Below, one piece after another: positions 37,902 to 49,331 of a stretch of 64,000 nt of DNA. The notes beneath the pieces are model-generated. The model was not told the DNA's origin, ran no database searches, and saw only the letters and a program-made list of their open reading frames with translations. Each line of letters opens with the position of its first letter. Within the stretch, counting starts at the first letter, position 1. The stretch is taken from NCBI GenBank assembly GCA_002794775.1, contig NBAY01000001.1, positions 1,302,001 to 1,366,000 on the forward strand. The letters are read 5' to 3'. Position numbers and translations under genes: made by a program. Origin of the DNA: Porodaedalea pini (lineage: Eukaryota > Basidiomycota > Agaricomycetes > Hymenochaetales > Hymenochaetaceae).

Positions 37902-39310
37902 CAGGTGGTTCCGAAAAGTGTTTGTCACCCCCATTTTTGGAATCAATTGGCACACCTATATGTGGATGGTAAAGACACTGATCCAAACCTTCATGTCATG
38001 TGTTGTCCGTTGTCGTCTCATCATCCTTCATGCAAATCTGGCCAGAAAAAATATGTACAAATCCTTGTTCCTTGAATTTATATACAAATAATGATAATAC
38101 AATATATACTGTATAAATATTGCAAAAATTGTGGGTATTTAATAGCCAGTGTTTCCTCCCTCTGCAAAAATGACTGCAGACATGTGTTTTGGCATGGATT
38201 CAATCTGTTTGTTGATTTGTTCCACTGATAGTGCATTCCAGGCATCCCTAGCAGCTGTGATGAGCTCCTCCTTCATCTCAGGGACTGAGTTATGACCATG
38301 AATGATGTTTTTCCAGTCAAACCAGACCAGTTCAATGGGGTTGACATCAGGAGATACCGGTGGATGAGGGAATTGGGGAATATTGTTATCCTGGAGGCAT
38401 TGAGTGGTGGTCCTAGCAGTGTGGCAGCGTGCATTGTCCTGTTGGAACTTGAGGTCTGGACACTGGGCACGAAGCTGGTTGAAAGCAGGAATTAAAACAG
38501 GCAGCAGAACTTGCTCCTGGTACTGGGCAGCAGTCATCCCTCTACCCCTTCCTCCTGGATAGTCAAGGATAACAAGTGGACCCTTGTAATTATGAGCTAT
38601 ACATGCCTAAACCATGATACAAAGGGGATACTGTGATGGTCAGTCAAGGGTACATTGGCGCTCATACTCTTCATGTGGTTTTTGGGTAACATAGACATTT
38701 TCGATGTTTCTGTCGACACAGACATAGGACTCATCAGAAAAAAGGATGGATCTCCACTGTTCTATGCCCCAACCCTGATGAATCCCTGCCCAGATGAGCT
38801 GTTGTGCCTCCTGAATTGCTGTCCTCTTTAGACACCTCTGAACCTTCCTTCGGTGCAAACCCTCCATTGCTAACTCCTGTCGAACTGTGTTGTGACCAAT
38901 TCCCATTTGTTTACCCAGGTGTTTGAGGGGCATGAAGTGGTAGGTTAATGCATAATGAATAAGGATCTCATGCATCATTGCGTCGAGTTTCTTTGGTCGT
39001 CCTTTTCATGGTCGGTTTGACATTGAGCCAGAAACTAGCCATTTCTTCCAGATTGACTGAGCAGTTGTTCTGGGGATATTTTTGAGCTTTGCTAAGTGTG
39101 AGATGGAAGCCCCGGCATGTATAGCACCAATAATATGATTTTTTTTAGGTGAGTCAAGCTGGCAGCGGACCATGGAAAAGAGAAAGCAATAAAATAACAA
39201 CACGTGTGATGCGTGACACGAAGGTTTGGATCAGTGTCTTTACCTTCCACATATAGGTGTGTCGATCAATTCCAAAAATGGGGGTGATGAACACTTTTTG
39301 GAATCACCTG
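37902..39310 (-). mobile_element. Tc1-like transposon nested in the foldback MITE
   Basis: Begins CAGGTGGTTCCGAAAAGTGT and ends in the imperfect inverted form ACACTTTTTGGAATCACCTG. The terminal inverted repeats run about 95 bp, through GACACTGATCCAAACCTTC on the left. A TA is duplicated at 37,900-37,901 and 39,311-39,312. Length is 1,409 bp, typical of Tc1 elements. It carries one broken transposase on the minus strand. Confidence 0.88.
38139..39203 (-). pseudogene. Tc1-like (DD34E) transposase, broken
   Basis: Three fragments in order: a helix-turn-helix part (SHLAKLKNIPRTTAQSIWKK, 39,006-39,203), the first catalytic Asp in ILFSDESYVCV (38,640-38,978), and a C-terminal part with FQQDNARCH and SPDVNPIELVWF (38,139-38,537). 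The spacing between the second Asp and the Glu is 34 residues, the Tc1 signature. Stops or frame changes separate the pieces, so no full-length enzyme can be made. Confidence 0.85.
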
Positions 39311-39863
39311 TAAAAATGAAATGCTTAGAACAGCAGATGATATGTCCAGAAGTATAAAACTAGCATTTTTCAAGAGAGTCAACCAGCTGTTACTTTTCAA
39401 AGCCAAAGACAATACTAGATACATTCAGATAAACATAACAAGTTCCAACTAAAATGAAGTACATTGGTTTAGCCATTGCAGAGTTATAGATACATAAACA
39501 TGCCTTTATTTAGCTAAATTTGGCCAAAAAACCCCTCTGAAAGGGCTCCTTTATCTGCTGATATCTCTACAATGGCCAGACCAATGTACTTCATTTTAAT
39601 TGGAACTTTTTATGTTTATCTGAATGTATCTAGTATTGTCTTTGGCTTTGGAAAGTAACAGCTGGTTGACTCTCTTGAAAAATGCTAGTTTTATACTTCT
39701 GGACATATCATCTGCTGTTCTAAGCATTTCATTTTTATTTGAAGTGGTATATACAGCACTAAGTGTAGGCTGATACTTCATATACATGTAAACAAAAAAC
39801 AAAAAAGCCAAACAGAGTTACACATGTTTTATATGTGTTGCAATACTTTTTTTACCTACTGTA

Positions 39864-40030
39864 GTTCTTAATACACAGTATCATTGCTAGTGCATCTAGT
39901 ACTGACTTGAACATGGGAACTGAATTTCAGATCAGTACTATATAGTGCACTGCATGCACCATGCACAGCATCAAAGTAGTGTTTATTCTCTGCAGCTGCA
40001 TAATTGCTTTCTAACTGAGCCTAATAGAAG
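39864..40030. other. CpG-poor spacer
   Basis: No feature recognised. Confidence 0.4.
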
Positions 40031-40470
40031 CCACCCAGATAGTGCTAATACTTGAGCTACCCAAGACAGATGGGGAAAAGTGGTCTTTGTTGCTGTCAGA
40101 GAGAGTGAGGTAACTGAGAACATATTCAAATAGAAAGGATTAAAAAAATAAGAACTGTACAGTATTAGTTTAAAAGGAATCCATTGAGATTTACTGTTAG
40201 AATATGTAAGTCCTTAGTCTAATGTGCATCAGAGTATAGCATGAGTTAGCACAAATACAAATGAGCTTCAGATGGGCTGGAGAGCAAAGGGAATGTGAAA
40301 AGGATATGAACAGAACATAATGTGCCAGGTTCTGAAGATCTGGAGGCTGTGCTGTCACTGAGTCTTGGACTTGGACTTGTTGTAATTGTAGTATAACAAT
40401 ATAGTCATATTTTAGAGTTTATGCATCTCAAAATGTCAGATGCTCAGTAGGTCAGAATCAAGTTATGATA
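40031..40470. repeat. Diverged tandem repeat, copy 1
   Basis: Shares many blocks in the same order with 40,481-41,418, for example AGAGCAAAGGGAATGTGAAA / CAGCAAAGGGAATGTGAAAT and TCTTGGACTTGGACTTG / TTTTGGACTTGGACTTA. There is no TG...CA boundary or gene, and the element type is unknown. Confidence 0.7.
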
Positions 40471-40480
40471 ATTAGTGGAA

Positions 40481-41418
40481 GGTACCTAGGTAGTACTAAC
40501 ACTTGAGCCTACAAGACAGATGGGACAAAATGACCTTTGTTACTGTCAGAGAGACTAGAAATACAGACAGGAAATTTATCTACTCAAGTTTGTTGCCATT
40601 GGAGAGAGTGAAGCAACAAAGGCAATAGAATAGGTTCAAATAGAAAGGATTAGATAATACAAACTACACAGTACCAGTCCAAAAGGACATCCATTGAGAA
40701 TTACTCTTGAAATACATAATGTTAGGTGGGAGTCCGAGAGATGACTTGGACTAGGCAGGCCTTGGCTGACTATCATCTGGGATGTGCTATACTTGAGCAG
40801 AGACTCAGGACACGCTATACTCAGGCTAGGTTGTCATGGAGGTAAAAGGATTAATACAGCATAAACTAATATAGGAGGGACAAGTCTCACCTAGGTCATC
40901 GCAGAGGTAAGAGGAAAAGCAGAATAAGGAGTTTATGTGATTCCTGGCCCCTCTTATAGTGATGACCATAAGACTATATTATCTAAGATTACCTAAATGA
41001 TCAGAATGGAATGAATGAAGGTCAGGTGTGAAGGAGTGTGGAAAGTGATTGGAAAGACAATTAAATATAATGAAAAAGGAGTGATTAAAAGAAAAAGAAA
41101 GAGTAAAGGGAAATAATAAAAGGAAACAGAAAAGTTTGAGTCCTAACACATAAATCATCAGCACAACATGTACTAAAGTATAGTATGACTCAGCCTGACT
41201 GCCTGCCTATGAGCTTTGGAAAGGTCAGACAGCAAAGGGAATGTGAAATGGATATGAACAGAATATAATGTGCCATGCTCTGAAGGTCCAGAGGCTGCAC
41301 TGCTATTGAGTTTTGGACTTGGACTTAGTGTGATTGCAGTGTAGCTGTACAGTTTCCTTCCAGAGTTTGTGTGTCTCAGAATATTGATAGCTCAGTACCT
41401 CAGAGTCAAGTCATGATG
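40481..41418. repeat. Diverged tandem repeat, copy 2, split by a solo LTR
   Basis: Second copy of the preceding repeat, interrupted by the solo LTR at 40,720-41,148 and its 5-bp duplication. It also carries about 65 extra bases near 40,560-40,625. Confidence 0.7.
40720..41148. mobile_element. Old solo LTR of the same chromovirus family, CpG-decayed
   Basis: Begins TGTTAGGTGGGAGTCCGAGA and ends GAGTCCTAACA. It aligns with the 413-bp LTRs at 53,618 and 59,533, but most differences are C to T or G to A at former CpG sites. A 5-bp duplication CATAA flanks it (40,715-40,719 and 41,149-41,153), showing a genuine insertion followed by LTR-LTR recombination. Confidence 0.9.
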
Positions 41419-42769
41419 TTTAAATAGTTAGCATCATGTCAGAAATGGTAAGAACACTCCAGTGGACTTATAGCAATCTGGTAGCACAGAACTTATGGGC
41501 AAGCTCAGAGAAATGCCTAACAATCAGTGGTTAGTAGGGTTCTGCAGCATACTGTAAGTTATGATTACAGTCCCCTCATATACAGTAATGACTGCAAGTG
41601 TATTAGATATGAAGCTAAAAAAAAATAGGCCATTTAGTACAGGCCATAAACTATATGTATGTTATACAATATGGCTATATATAGACTATATGGCATATAT
41701 ACTGATATAGGTAAATTTAGTGCATTAGTTAATCATAAATGTTCAGCATCTGTCTGAAAATTTTACCATATTTACCTAATACATTCAGAATGTTAACTCA
41801 GATGTCACTTATGTATCTTTAGATTAAATTTTGCATATAAATATATGTACAAGAAGTAAGGTTTGAGATGCATGGTATGGTATGCAGCACAGCAGACTGA
41901 CACAACCTCCAAAGTGGGGTAAGAACTTGTTTTAATACTTGAAGCCATTAGACATCCTTCAAATTAGATGACAGTTTGATTTACTAGCTGAAAAAAAGGA
42001 TATTTTGGTCAAAAACACAGCCTTTGAATATTGGTCCATACTAACAACTGTGTATTATGTATACAGCTTAGCATAATCACCTTCCAGTAGAAAGAGGTGA
42101 AATGCAGTCCATATTATACAGCTCACATCCATACCTGGTGCACAAAATACAATTGTATCTGTATATGGTATACTGTGGAACCCTAGTAGTTAGCAAGTGG
42201 GATCAGCAACAATGGAAACACATGTCCAATCAATTTTCAGGAGCCAAGGACAGCACATCACTGCAGATTGATATGTTAGGCATGAGGCAGTGACCTATGA
42301 ACTTATGTAATGTGCACACATCATATGACTCATACCAAAGCACAAACTGCACAGAAGCACCCTAAACAAGTCAGTACAGATGTAGAGGCAGTATCACCAA
42401 GCCCTCTGACATGGAGCATTAATCAGTGCTCCACCAGACACTAGAGCTTCACACAAAGGCACAGCAAGACTAAAGGAGATACCTGGGGCTTAGAGCTACA
42501 AGATGCCTCTGAGGCAGAGAACATCAGAATAGGAAGACAATAGGTAGCGTAGCCTAGTTAGGGTAGCATAGCCACCTCTGTAAAGTACGTATATAAGGGT
42601 GTAGATGTAGGGTAGCAACCCAAGCTTCACCTGGATTGCACCCCACAAACTAATCCCTCGACAGCTCACACTGTCCTGGTTACTTTGTGCCTGCAATTCT
42701 ACTCAAGAGGACACTTACTTGCTTCGCACATATGAAACTTGTCACATCTTACGTCTGATCCTGACAATC
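41419..42769. other. CpG-poor region, no gene recognised
   Basis: AT-rich sequence with no coding pattern. The last 100 bases (from about 42,640) are the likely leader of the MYND gene. Confidence 0.45.
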
Positions 42770-42999
42770 ATGACTCCAAAGCTGAGGAAGGTCAAAGACC
42801 ATCGCTACACACACTCACAGCCCCAGCCCGGCACCGATTTGTATGAGATGGGGAAGGGGCAAGCCGCACTTAACCTTGAACGATACCATTATCTCCGTGC
42901 CTCCATCCTCCAGGCGTACACATTCCAGGATAACATCCCTCCTGACACCTCGCGCGCCCAGTTCTTCCCACGGCAGGGTCTTGACTTCAGTCAATACGA
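42770..42999 (+). pseudogene. CCCH/MYND zinc-finger gene, exon 1 (5' part), split by the giant element
   Basis: Starts at ATG 42,770 (MTPKLRKVKDHRYTHSQPQP) with CpG-rich codon use unlike the AT-rich DNA before it. It runs in frame to FSQY, where the 7-bp duplication AATACGA and the palindromic transposon begin at 43,000. The same frame continues at 62,583. As the gene stands, translation would run into the element and stop at 43,028. Confidence 0.78.
42993..42999. repeat. Target-site duplication (left copy)
   Basis: AATACGA, directly before the first base of the palindromic element. The identical 7 bases occur at 62,576-62,582 directly after its last base. Confidence 0.9.
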
Positions 43000-43075
43000 C
43001 ACTTCAGGCCACCCCTTCAAGGAGACCTAATAGGGCAATTCGTACACACAACTAATTGACCTAATAGGTATCATA

Positions 43076-43206
43076 CCTGGGAGTGCCCAATCTGCTGGGC
43101 ACTCCCAGTTGGGCCTGCCCAAAAATTTTGGGTGTGCCCAGATGGGCATGCCCAATTGTGTCACTGTCACTGACTGTCTGAGGGACTTTTGGGCACACCC
43201 AATTTC
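43076..43206. repeat. Subterminal cluster of TGGGCA/TGCCCA motifs (left)
   Basis: At least seven copies of the hexamer in both orientations, including the inverted pair GGGAGTGCCCA and TGGGCACTCCC. The mirror image lies at 62,369-62,499. Dense short repeats near the ends are typical transposase-binding sites, but no transposase is known here. Confidence 0.8.
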
Positions 43207-44429
43207 ATTTTTGCCATACAATCTAGGACCACTATAAATGCTGTATTTTATTGTTTTTGACCCTACAATTTAGCATTCTTGCTGTAGTTTAGGTCATAAA
43301 CTACTGGATGTATGAATTGACCTTTTTTGCATCTCAGAGTGCTCCTTTGGCTTCAAAAATCAATATCTCACTCAATTCTTTACCAATTCTTGTCAAATAA
43401 ATTGCTAAATTCATAGTTTGATTGCTACTAAATATTTATGAGCTGGAGAGTGACATGAGAAGACAGAGAGCTTACACTGTGAAGATTAGGTGTTCAGACA
43501 GGTAATATCTTTCCCTGATTCTTCCTAAGCTCAAATGTAAAGCTAAAGACATAAAACTTAATGGAGAATGATTTATATAATCTACTATGATTTTTGGATG
43601 TTTTTCTTGGGTGTAGAATAATTACTTAAAGACAGTCTATGTCAAGTAAATTTGGTAGAGTTTTAGAGTTTCTGCAGACAAGACAAACAATATAGGAAAT
43701 TTATACATGGTCATTGCTAAAAATCTTGATAAAACTTATAGATTGTTCTTTAGTAAGAATTATGCCTTTAACTTCAGATTTGAATTCAGAAAGAATCAGG
43801 AAAGAACACTGGCTGTCTGGACACCTAATCTTAGGGCTCCACATCATACCCATAAATACAGATATGGAATTTCTATACAGTTCCATACTGTACCATATTT
43901 GCTTTATAAATATAGAAATATATTATATTGCACTTTGGCAATATGGCAAAAGTATAGCACCTAAAGAAACTTACAAAAAAGGCTTTTCTAACTGTTGATG
44001 TATTGGTGAATTGAGATTTTGATTCTTGAAGTCAAAGGAGTACTCTGTAACTTCCTATGTCTAGTATGATACATGGCTTCTATACTGTATAGCAGGGCTT
44101 GTAATACAGATGTTCAAAATATGGCCATATTATATCTGGTACAGTACAGAGTGCTAAAATAAAGAGAACAAGAAAGATTTGAGGTTCAAAAGCAGTCAAG
44201 CTTAACCTGTGCTCAAACATCAGGCACAACATTTGATGTTAAAATTTTTGACTGATGTCTTAGAGATGAGTGTGATGGTATGAAAACTGCATTTTCAAGT
44301 TCACAATTAGATCTGTAGATGATAATAATACTATATATTCTTCTAAGACTAGATATTACTGAGTGACACAAGGAAATTTGATTCAGTGAGCCCTCAAAAC
44401 TAGAATATGACTAGTTGGGAGTATCCAAT

Positions 44430-44690
44430 ATTTGGGAGTGCCCAATGGGGAATGCCCAGTTGGGAGTGCCCAGTTGGGAGTGCCCAGTTGGGAGTGCCCA
44501 GTTGGGAGTGCCCAGTTGGGAGTGCCCAGTTGGGAGTGCCCAGTTGGGAGTGCCCAGTTGGGAGTGCCCAATTGGGAGTACCCAATTGGGAGTGCCCAGT
44601 TGAGAGTGCCCAGTTGGGAGTGCCTAATATTTGAGAGTGCCCAGTTAGGAGTGCCCAATATTTAGGAGCACCCCATATTTGGGAGTGCCT
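44430..44690. repeat. 14-bp minisatellite, left arm
   Basis: About 10 near-perfect units of CCCAGTTGGGAGTG, then degenerate units. It contains the same TGCCCA core as the subterminal cluster. Confidence 0.9.
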
Positions 44691-45824
44691 ATTCAGGTCT
44701 GTTTTTATTTCTGCCCAGCAATCTTTTTTACTTTATTTTATTTTAGAAATAGAAATGATTATGTCATGAAATCTGAGCGTGTCTAGAATAGAAGCTTCAG
44801 TGTTTCTATAGAAAATTTCTCAATCATTTTGTTCTAGAGTCCATATGTCATTGCTTTGCTTTCACAGGAGAGACACTGGTTGCAGATAGTGCAGACTCAG
44901 GCATCTCTTGAGAGGCCCAACCTCAATTGCCCATATCACAGAGTCAAGTGAATCAGGACAGAGAAACTGTCTCAAAAGGGTTTGAGCACATAGAAGAATA
45001 AAAGTAATAGCAGTCAAGTCAATGCACAACAAAAAGAAGAGAGACATAATAACATCTATGTGTGGTACAGACAGGAGTATATAATTGAGGAGAGAATAGA
45101 CTGTGTATGATAAAAGGGATGGTCAGGAATATGGTTTGAAGGAGGGATGAAAGAGATGTGTGCATTGTAGAGGAGAGAGAAGAGGAGAGAGTACAAGGTG
45201 GAAGGCATGCCAAAGCTGTATGAACAAAAGCAAAGACCTCAACCTGAGCAAGCACCCAACAACTAGCAAGGAAAGGCCCTCAAACTCCACACAGTCCAGT
45301 CAATGTAACCCAGACCAGTAGTCTGTGCCCACATCCTACACATCCAAATCCATAATTCACAACAGTCATTGCACCAGCCTATACATGACCACCAAGCCTG
45401 AGCCCTAGCCTAAGATCAGCAGTCGTGAGGCTGTCCAACATGGACATCAACATGGACACCTGTCCCTGTCCATCAATCCCATTCCCGTTTCCATTCATGC
45501 CACCGATCACAGTCCCATTCCCAAGACCACCTGCAGAGAGCACCTGCATGTACCACACAACTGGGTCTGATACATCAGTGGCCCTTCACCACACCCAGGC
45601 TGGAGGCCATGGCATCACCTTGGGTGGCATCAGCCGACACCTGCAAGCCACATGGCCATAAGCATGTCTGGCAGAGTTGCAAAGGCCTCTGACCCCATGC
45701 TCAAGCCCAAGTCGGATGAATCATTCAAGTCCGTGCCCTGTGCGAGCCTCTACAAGCCATTGGTGCTGTCGCTGACATTGTAGTCATTGTCATAGCTGCA
45801 GGACGCCGCACTGCGCATCTCGAG

Positions 45825-46620
45825 TGTTGATTCACCAAGTGAGAGCGGCAAGTACGAAAGACACGGTGTCAGCTCTTCAAGCAGAACAGGTGTCAAGTCA
45901 GACAACAATGTTGACAGTAACATATAAGCGGAAGAAAGTTATGTTTGCTGTGCACTGAGAACCGCGTGCTGGCGAGTTGCAATGACCGCGAGAGGTGGAC
46001 CTGCAAACAAGAATGGCAACGATCCTGGAAATCGATAGCGGGGCGGCACGTTCCGCATTGCCGCATCATCAGGCAACATCGCGGCATGTCTAAGTGCTCT
46101 ATTTGCCATGCCTGCCTTCGTCTGCGCACGGCCGAATTCCGGACTCACGCCAGCATCTGACAAGGGTGGACTCGGAAAGTGCATCGCGTCGCGCACTGCA
46201 GATGTTGGCGACAAACCAAATGCGATCGTTGATTCACCAAGTGAGAGCGGCGAGTACGACAGGTATAGTGTCAGCTATTCAAGCGGGACAGGCGTCGGGT
46301 CAGAAGAAAACGGTGCAGTAATGTAAAAGCGGAAGAAAGTAATGTTTACTGTGCACTGAGCGCCGTTTGCTGGTGAGTTGCGATGACCGCGAGGTAAACC
46401 TGCAAACGAGAACGGCAATGATCCTGGGGATCGATAGCGGGGCGGCATGCTCTGCATTGCCGCATCATCTGACAGCGCCGCAGCACGCCCGAGTGCTCTG
46501 TTTGCCAAGCCTGCCTTTGTCTGCGCGAGACCAAACTCCGGGCTTGCACCTGCATCTGACAAGGGTGGACGCGGGAAGTGCCTCGCGTTGTGCACTGCAG
46601 AAACCGGGACAATCCAAATG
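45825..46620 (-). repeat. Tandem ~400-bp units from the cyclin tail (left arm)
   Basis: Two imperfect copies, offset by about 400 bases, of a segment encoding SPEFGRAQTKAGMANRAL-like sequence in the minus frame. The mirror copies lie at about 51,280-52,075. Confidence 0.75.
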
Positions 46621-46639
46621 CGTTCTTACCCTCGCTTTT

Positions 46640-47835
46640 CGTGCGTTGCATACTGCGTGACTTCCCTTCCTGCGGCGGCGTAGTGCTCTTGCCGACCCAG
46701 AGACGCCACCCCAGGGCATCGCCCAGTGCGCGTTCGCAGCGTCCAACCACGCGTGATGGGACCGGAGAGCTTTGACCATGCTCGATTCGAATAGCATCGA
46801 TCCTGTAAGAATCTTAATACCACAATGAGTGCGCCGACGAAAGTGCGCCGCGGGCGAAGAAGCGGCGATGACAGAGGTGATAGCGGCGTGAACGGTTTTG
46901 CAAAGATCTTACGACGCTTGTCGTTAGACCGCCTTTGAGTCTGCATCTGCTGAGTTAATGGAAGCGAAGTGTCCATCTGGAGGACCGTCGGCACACACGA
47001 TACGTCGAACAGGTCCATTGACACCAGTTCCGTCGGAAGACCGCAGAGGTTGGATGTGACGATCCAAATGCGATCGTACCCTTGCTTTTCGTGTGTTGCA
47101 TGCCGCCCGAGTTCTCTCCCTGCGGCGGCGCCGCGGTCTTGACGATCCAGAGACGCCACCCAAGCGCATCGCCCAGTGCGCGTTCGCAGCGTCCAACCTC
47201 CCGCAGTGGGAGACCGGAGAGCTTTGCCCATGCTCGATTCGAATAGCATCGACCCTGTAAGTATTTTGATACCAGAATGAGTGCGGCGAGGAAAGTACGC
47301 AGCGGGCAGAGGAACGGCGAGGGAAGAGGTAGCAGCGGCGTGAGCGGTTTTGCCGGAATCTTACGACGCTCGTCGTTAGACCGCCTTTGAGTCTGCATCT
47401 GCTGAGTTAATGGAAGCGAAGCGTCCATCTGGAGGACTGTCGGCACACACGGTACGACCTGTTCGACATCAGTTCCGTCGGAAGGCCGCAGAGGTTGGAT
47501 GTGTCCTAAGAGGTATTCACCTCTGACTCCCGTGCCTCTCCCCTCCTCCACGAGCTCCGACGCTTCCTCCCGCACCACTTCGATGTAGCAGAGCGCCGAC
47601 TGCGGGATGCTGCATCTCGTGCGTGAACGGTGGAGAACGCCCTGCGCGAATGTTTTGATCGGAACGAGATCCTTCTCGGACACAACGGTTGCGTCGCGTT
47701 CGCCGGAGTGCTCAGTGAGAAAGGCGGATGGGAAAACGGCTGATGTCGATGTTGATGCGTGTGGAGCGTCGGCGGGGGCAGAAGGAAGAGGCGACGAGGC
47801 GACGAATGCGTTCCAGGTGAACAGGGCGAGGGAAG
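46640..47835 (-). pseudogene. PCL/Pho80-type cyclin fragments, left arm
   Basis: The minus frame shows NAFVASSPLPSAPADAPHAS, FAQGVLHRSRTRCSIPQSAL, and the cyclin-box helices RTFLAALILVSKYLQGRCYS, NRAWAKLSGLP and VGRCERALGDALGWRLW. This is the pattern of fungal PHO85-cyclin (PCL) proteins, which activate the Pho85 kinase. A second, more damaged copy of the cyclin box follows 452 bases further on (about 46,640-47,200). No full cyclin frame remains. Confidence 0.75.
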
Positions 47836-47851
47836 TTGAACCGCTCGACGA

Positions 47852-48220
47852 TTTCGGTAGATGTCGCCGGTCCCTCCCTGCCTGACAATGACGAGAGAGG
47901 ACGGCGACGTCGCGACCGATGATGCAGTCACGGACCGGATTGCACTTTCTCACCGGTGCGACAGAGACAGTAGCAAGAGTGACCAGCAGAAAGGAGAAGG
48001 CGAACGATTAGGAATGAGTACACCCTGCTTCATCGGGAAGTCCTGCTCGTCGTTTCCGCCAGAGAAGCGAAAGACGTAGCCTCTGAACTCATCACCGAGC
48101 GAGTCACCAGAGATGCCTGGGACATCTTCTTGCCGTGGAAGATGCGGTAACGACGCTCATCGTCGATGTCGATCGTCTTTTGCTGGCCCATCGCCGGGTC
48201 AGCGATGTCGAAACTTCATG
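47852..48220 (-). pseudogene. RPS6: Ribosomal protein S6 fragment, left arm
   Basis: Mirror copy of the fragment at 50,132-50,500, described there. It carries the same frame breaks, so they predate the palindrome or have been equalised by conversion. Confidence 0.85.
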
Positions 48221-49020
48221 GCCGGTGGTGTCTTGCGGAGCTCGTCGTGTTCTGTCCCTTCAGGCAAGCAAAAAAAATGCTGAAAAGTAATATTTAGTGT
48301 ATTCAAATAGTTTTCAAAATTTTTTTTTTGCTTACCTTGAGTGTGTGGCCGGTGGGACACCTGAGCTCGTCGTTGAAGGTGAAGACGAAACGACACGAAC
48401 AACGACGACGTGTTGGTTGTGTTGCCTGATTTGGCCGATCGACGCGTCTCAAACAAGCAATCAAAGCATTCCGTGATCTTCGGATATCTTGAAGGTCTCA
48501 GCTGTCGGCCTCAAAACATTTCTACGGACGCGTTTAAAAATACAAAAAAATATGGAATAGTTTTATTATGTATTTATCTCTAGAATAGCCAAGAATTACG
48601 CGTCCAACGCGTTTTTTTATGGAGTTATAAATACAACAGTAATCCTCACATGTAGCACTAGGCCTCCAGAGGCATACACCAAAGTAAAATATATTCTGAA
48701 AGGCCTGACACCTATTCTGTCATGAAGTAAGTGCTACACTGTGTATGTATGCAAGGTTTAAAGCCAATCAGACAAGAATTGACTTCATAATAGAGAAGGA
48801 GGTGACTTCATGAGATCTCCTGAATCTGAGTGTTTTGTATATCCTGTTCCCATTTTCTACTTTGATGGCACACAAAATATTGGACATATCCAGAATAGAT
48901 ATTTCTATGTTTCTGCAAATTTACAAGTTTCCAGCCTCAGTAGTTGGAGCTGGGTGAATTGAAAAACATCGAAAATCATGGTTTTTAGAAGTTCAGAGAA
49001 AGCATATATTCATGTTGTTG

Positions 49021-49331
49021 CCTTATTCCAAACCTCAGAAAGCTCTACAAAATAGATATTAGTACTTTATATGACTACAATAAATGTAATCAGGTGCTAG
49101 ATCTCGGAGTTAGAAGAAAGTTCTGACGGGGGAGAGGAAATACATGCAAAACTGCTCTGTGTTTCTTGGATTTGCGTCGAGTTTCACGAAACATGAATTG
49201 TATCACCTCTCATTTCACTCCCCATTCTGAACTTTTCCCTCACCCACAAAACTAAGGACTGGATATCTTTCTTGGAGCATACTTAAATACAAATAACCAA
49301 TTTTGTTGAGCTTCTCATACTTTGAACCAAC
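49021..49331. other. Unique 311-bp spacer at the palindrome centre
   Basis: The only part of the element without an inverted partner. It has no reading frame of note and is AT-rich with a GGGGGAGAGG stretch near 49,128. Confidence 0.85.

Larger units (their letters stand above)
37776..39861. mobile_element. Foldback MITE (Tc1/mariner type), 675 bp without its nested insert
   Basis: Starts CAGTAGGCAAAAAAAGTATT (37,776) and ends with the inverted counterpart AATACTTTTTTTACCTACTG (39,861). It is flanked on both sides by TA (37,774-37,775 and 39,862-39,863). The two halves are near-perfect inverted copies of about 290 bases (for example ATGTCCAGAAGTATAAAACT at about 39,341 against its complement at about 39,693), centred near 39,524. 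It has no coding capacity. A Tc1 element (37,902-39,310) is inserted in the left arm at a TA. Confidence 0.88.
43000..49020 (+). repeat. Left inverted arm (6,021 bp)
   Basis: Pairs with the right arm as described for the whole element. The outer part (43,028 to about 45,700) is CpG-poor, the middle (about 45,780-48,610) is CpG-rich and holds the host-derived fragments, and the innermost 400 bases are AT-rich. Confidence 0.9.

Noticed and set aside
43000..43027. First 28 bases of the arm as part of the MYND gene, inverted at the far end
   Set aside because: The AATACGA duplication lies outside these bases on both sides and the gene frame joins across it, so they belong to the element.
45425..45661. 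78-residue frame present in both arms (mirror at 52,239-52,475)
   Set aside because: Duplicated only because the arms are inverted copies; no domain seen.
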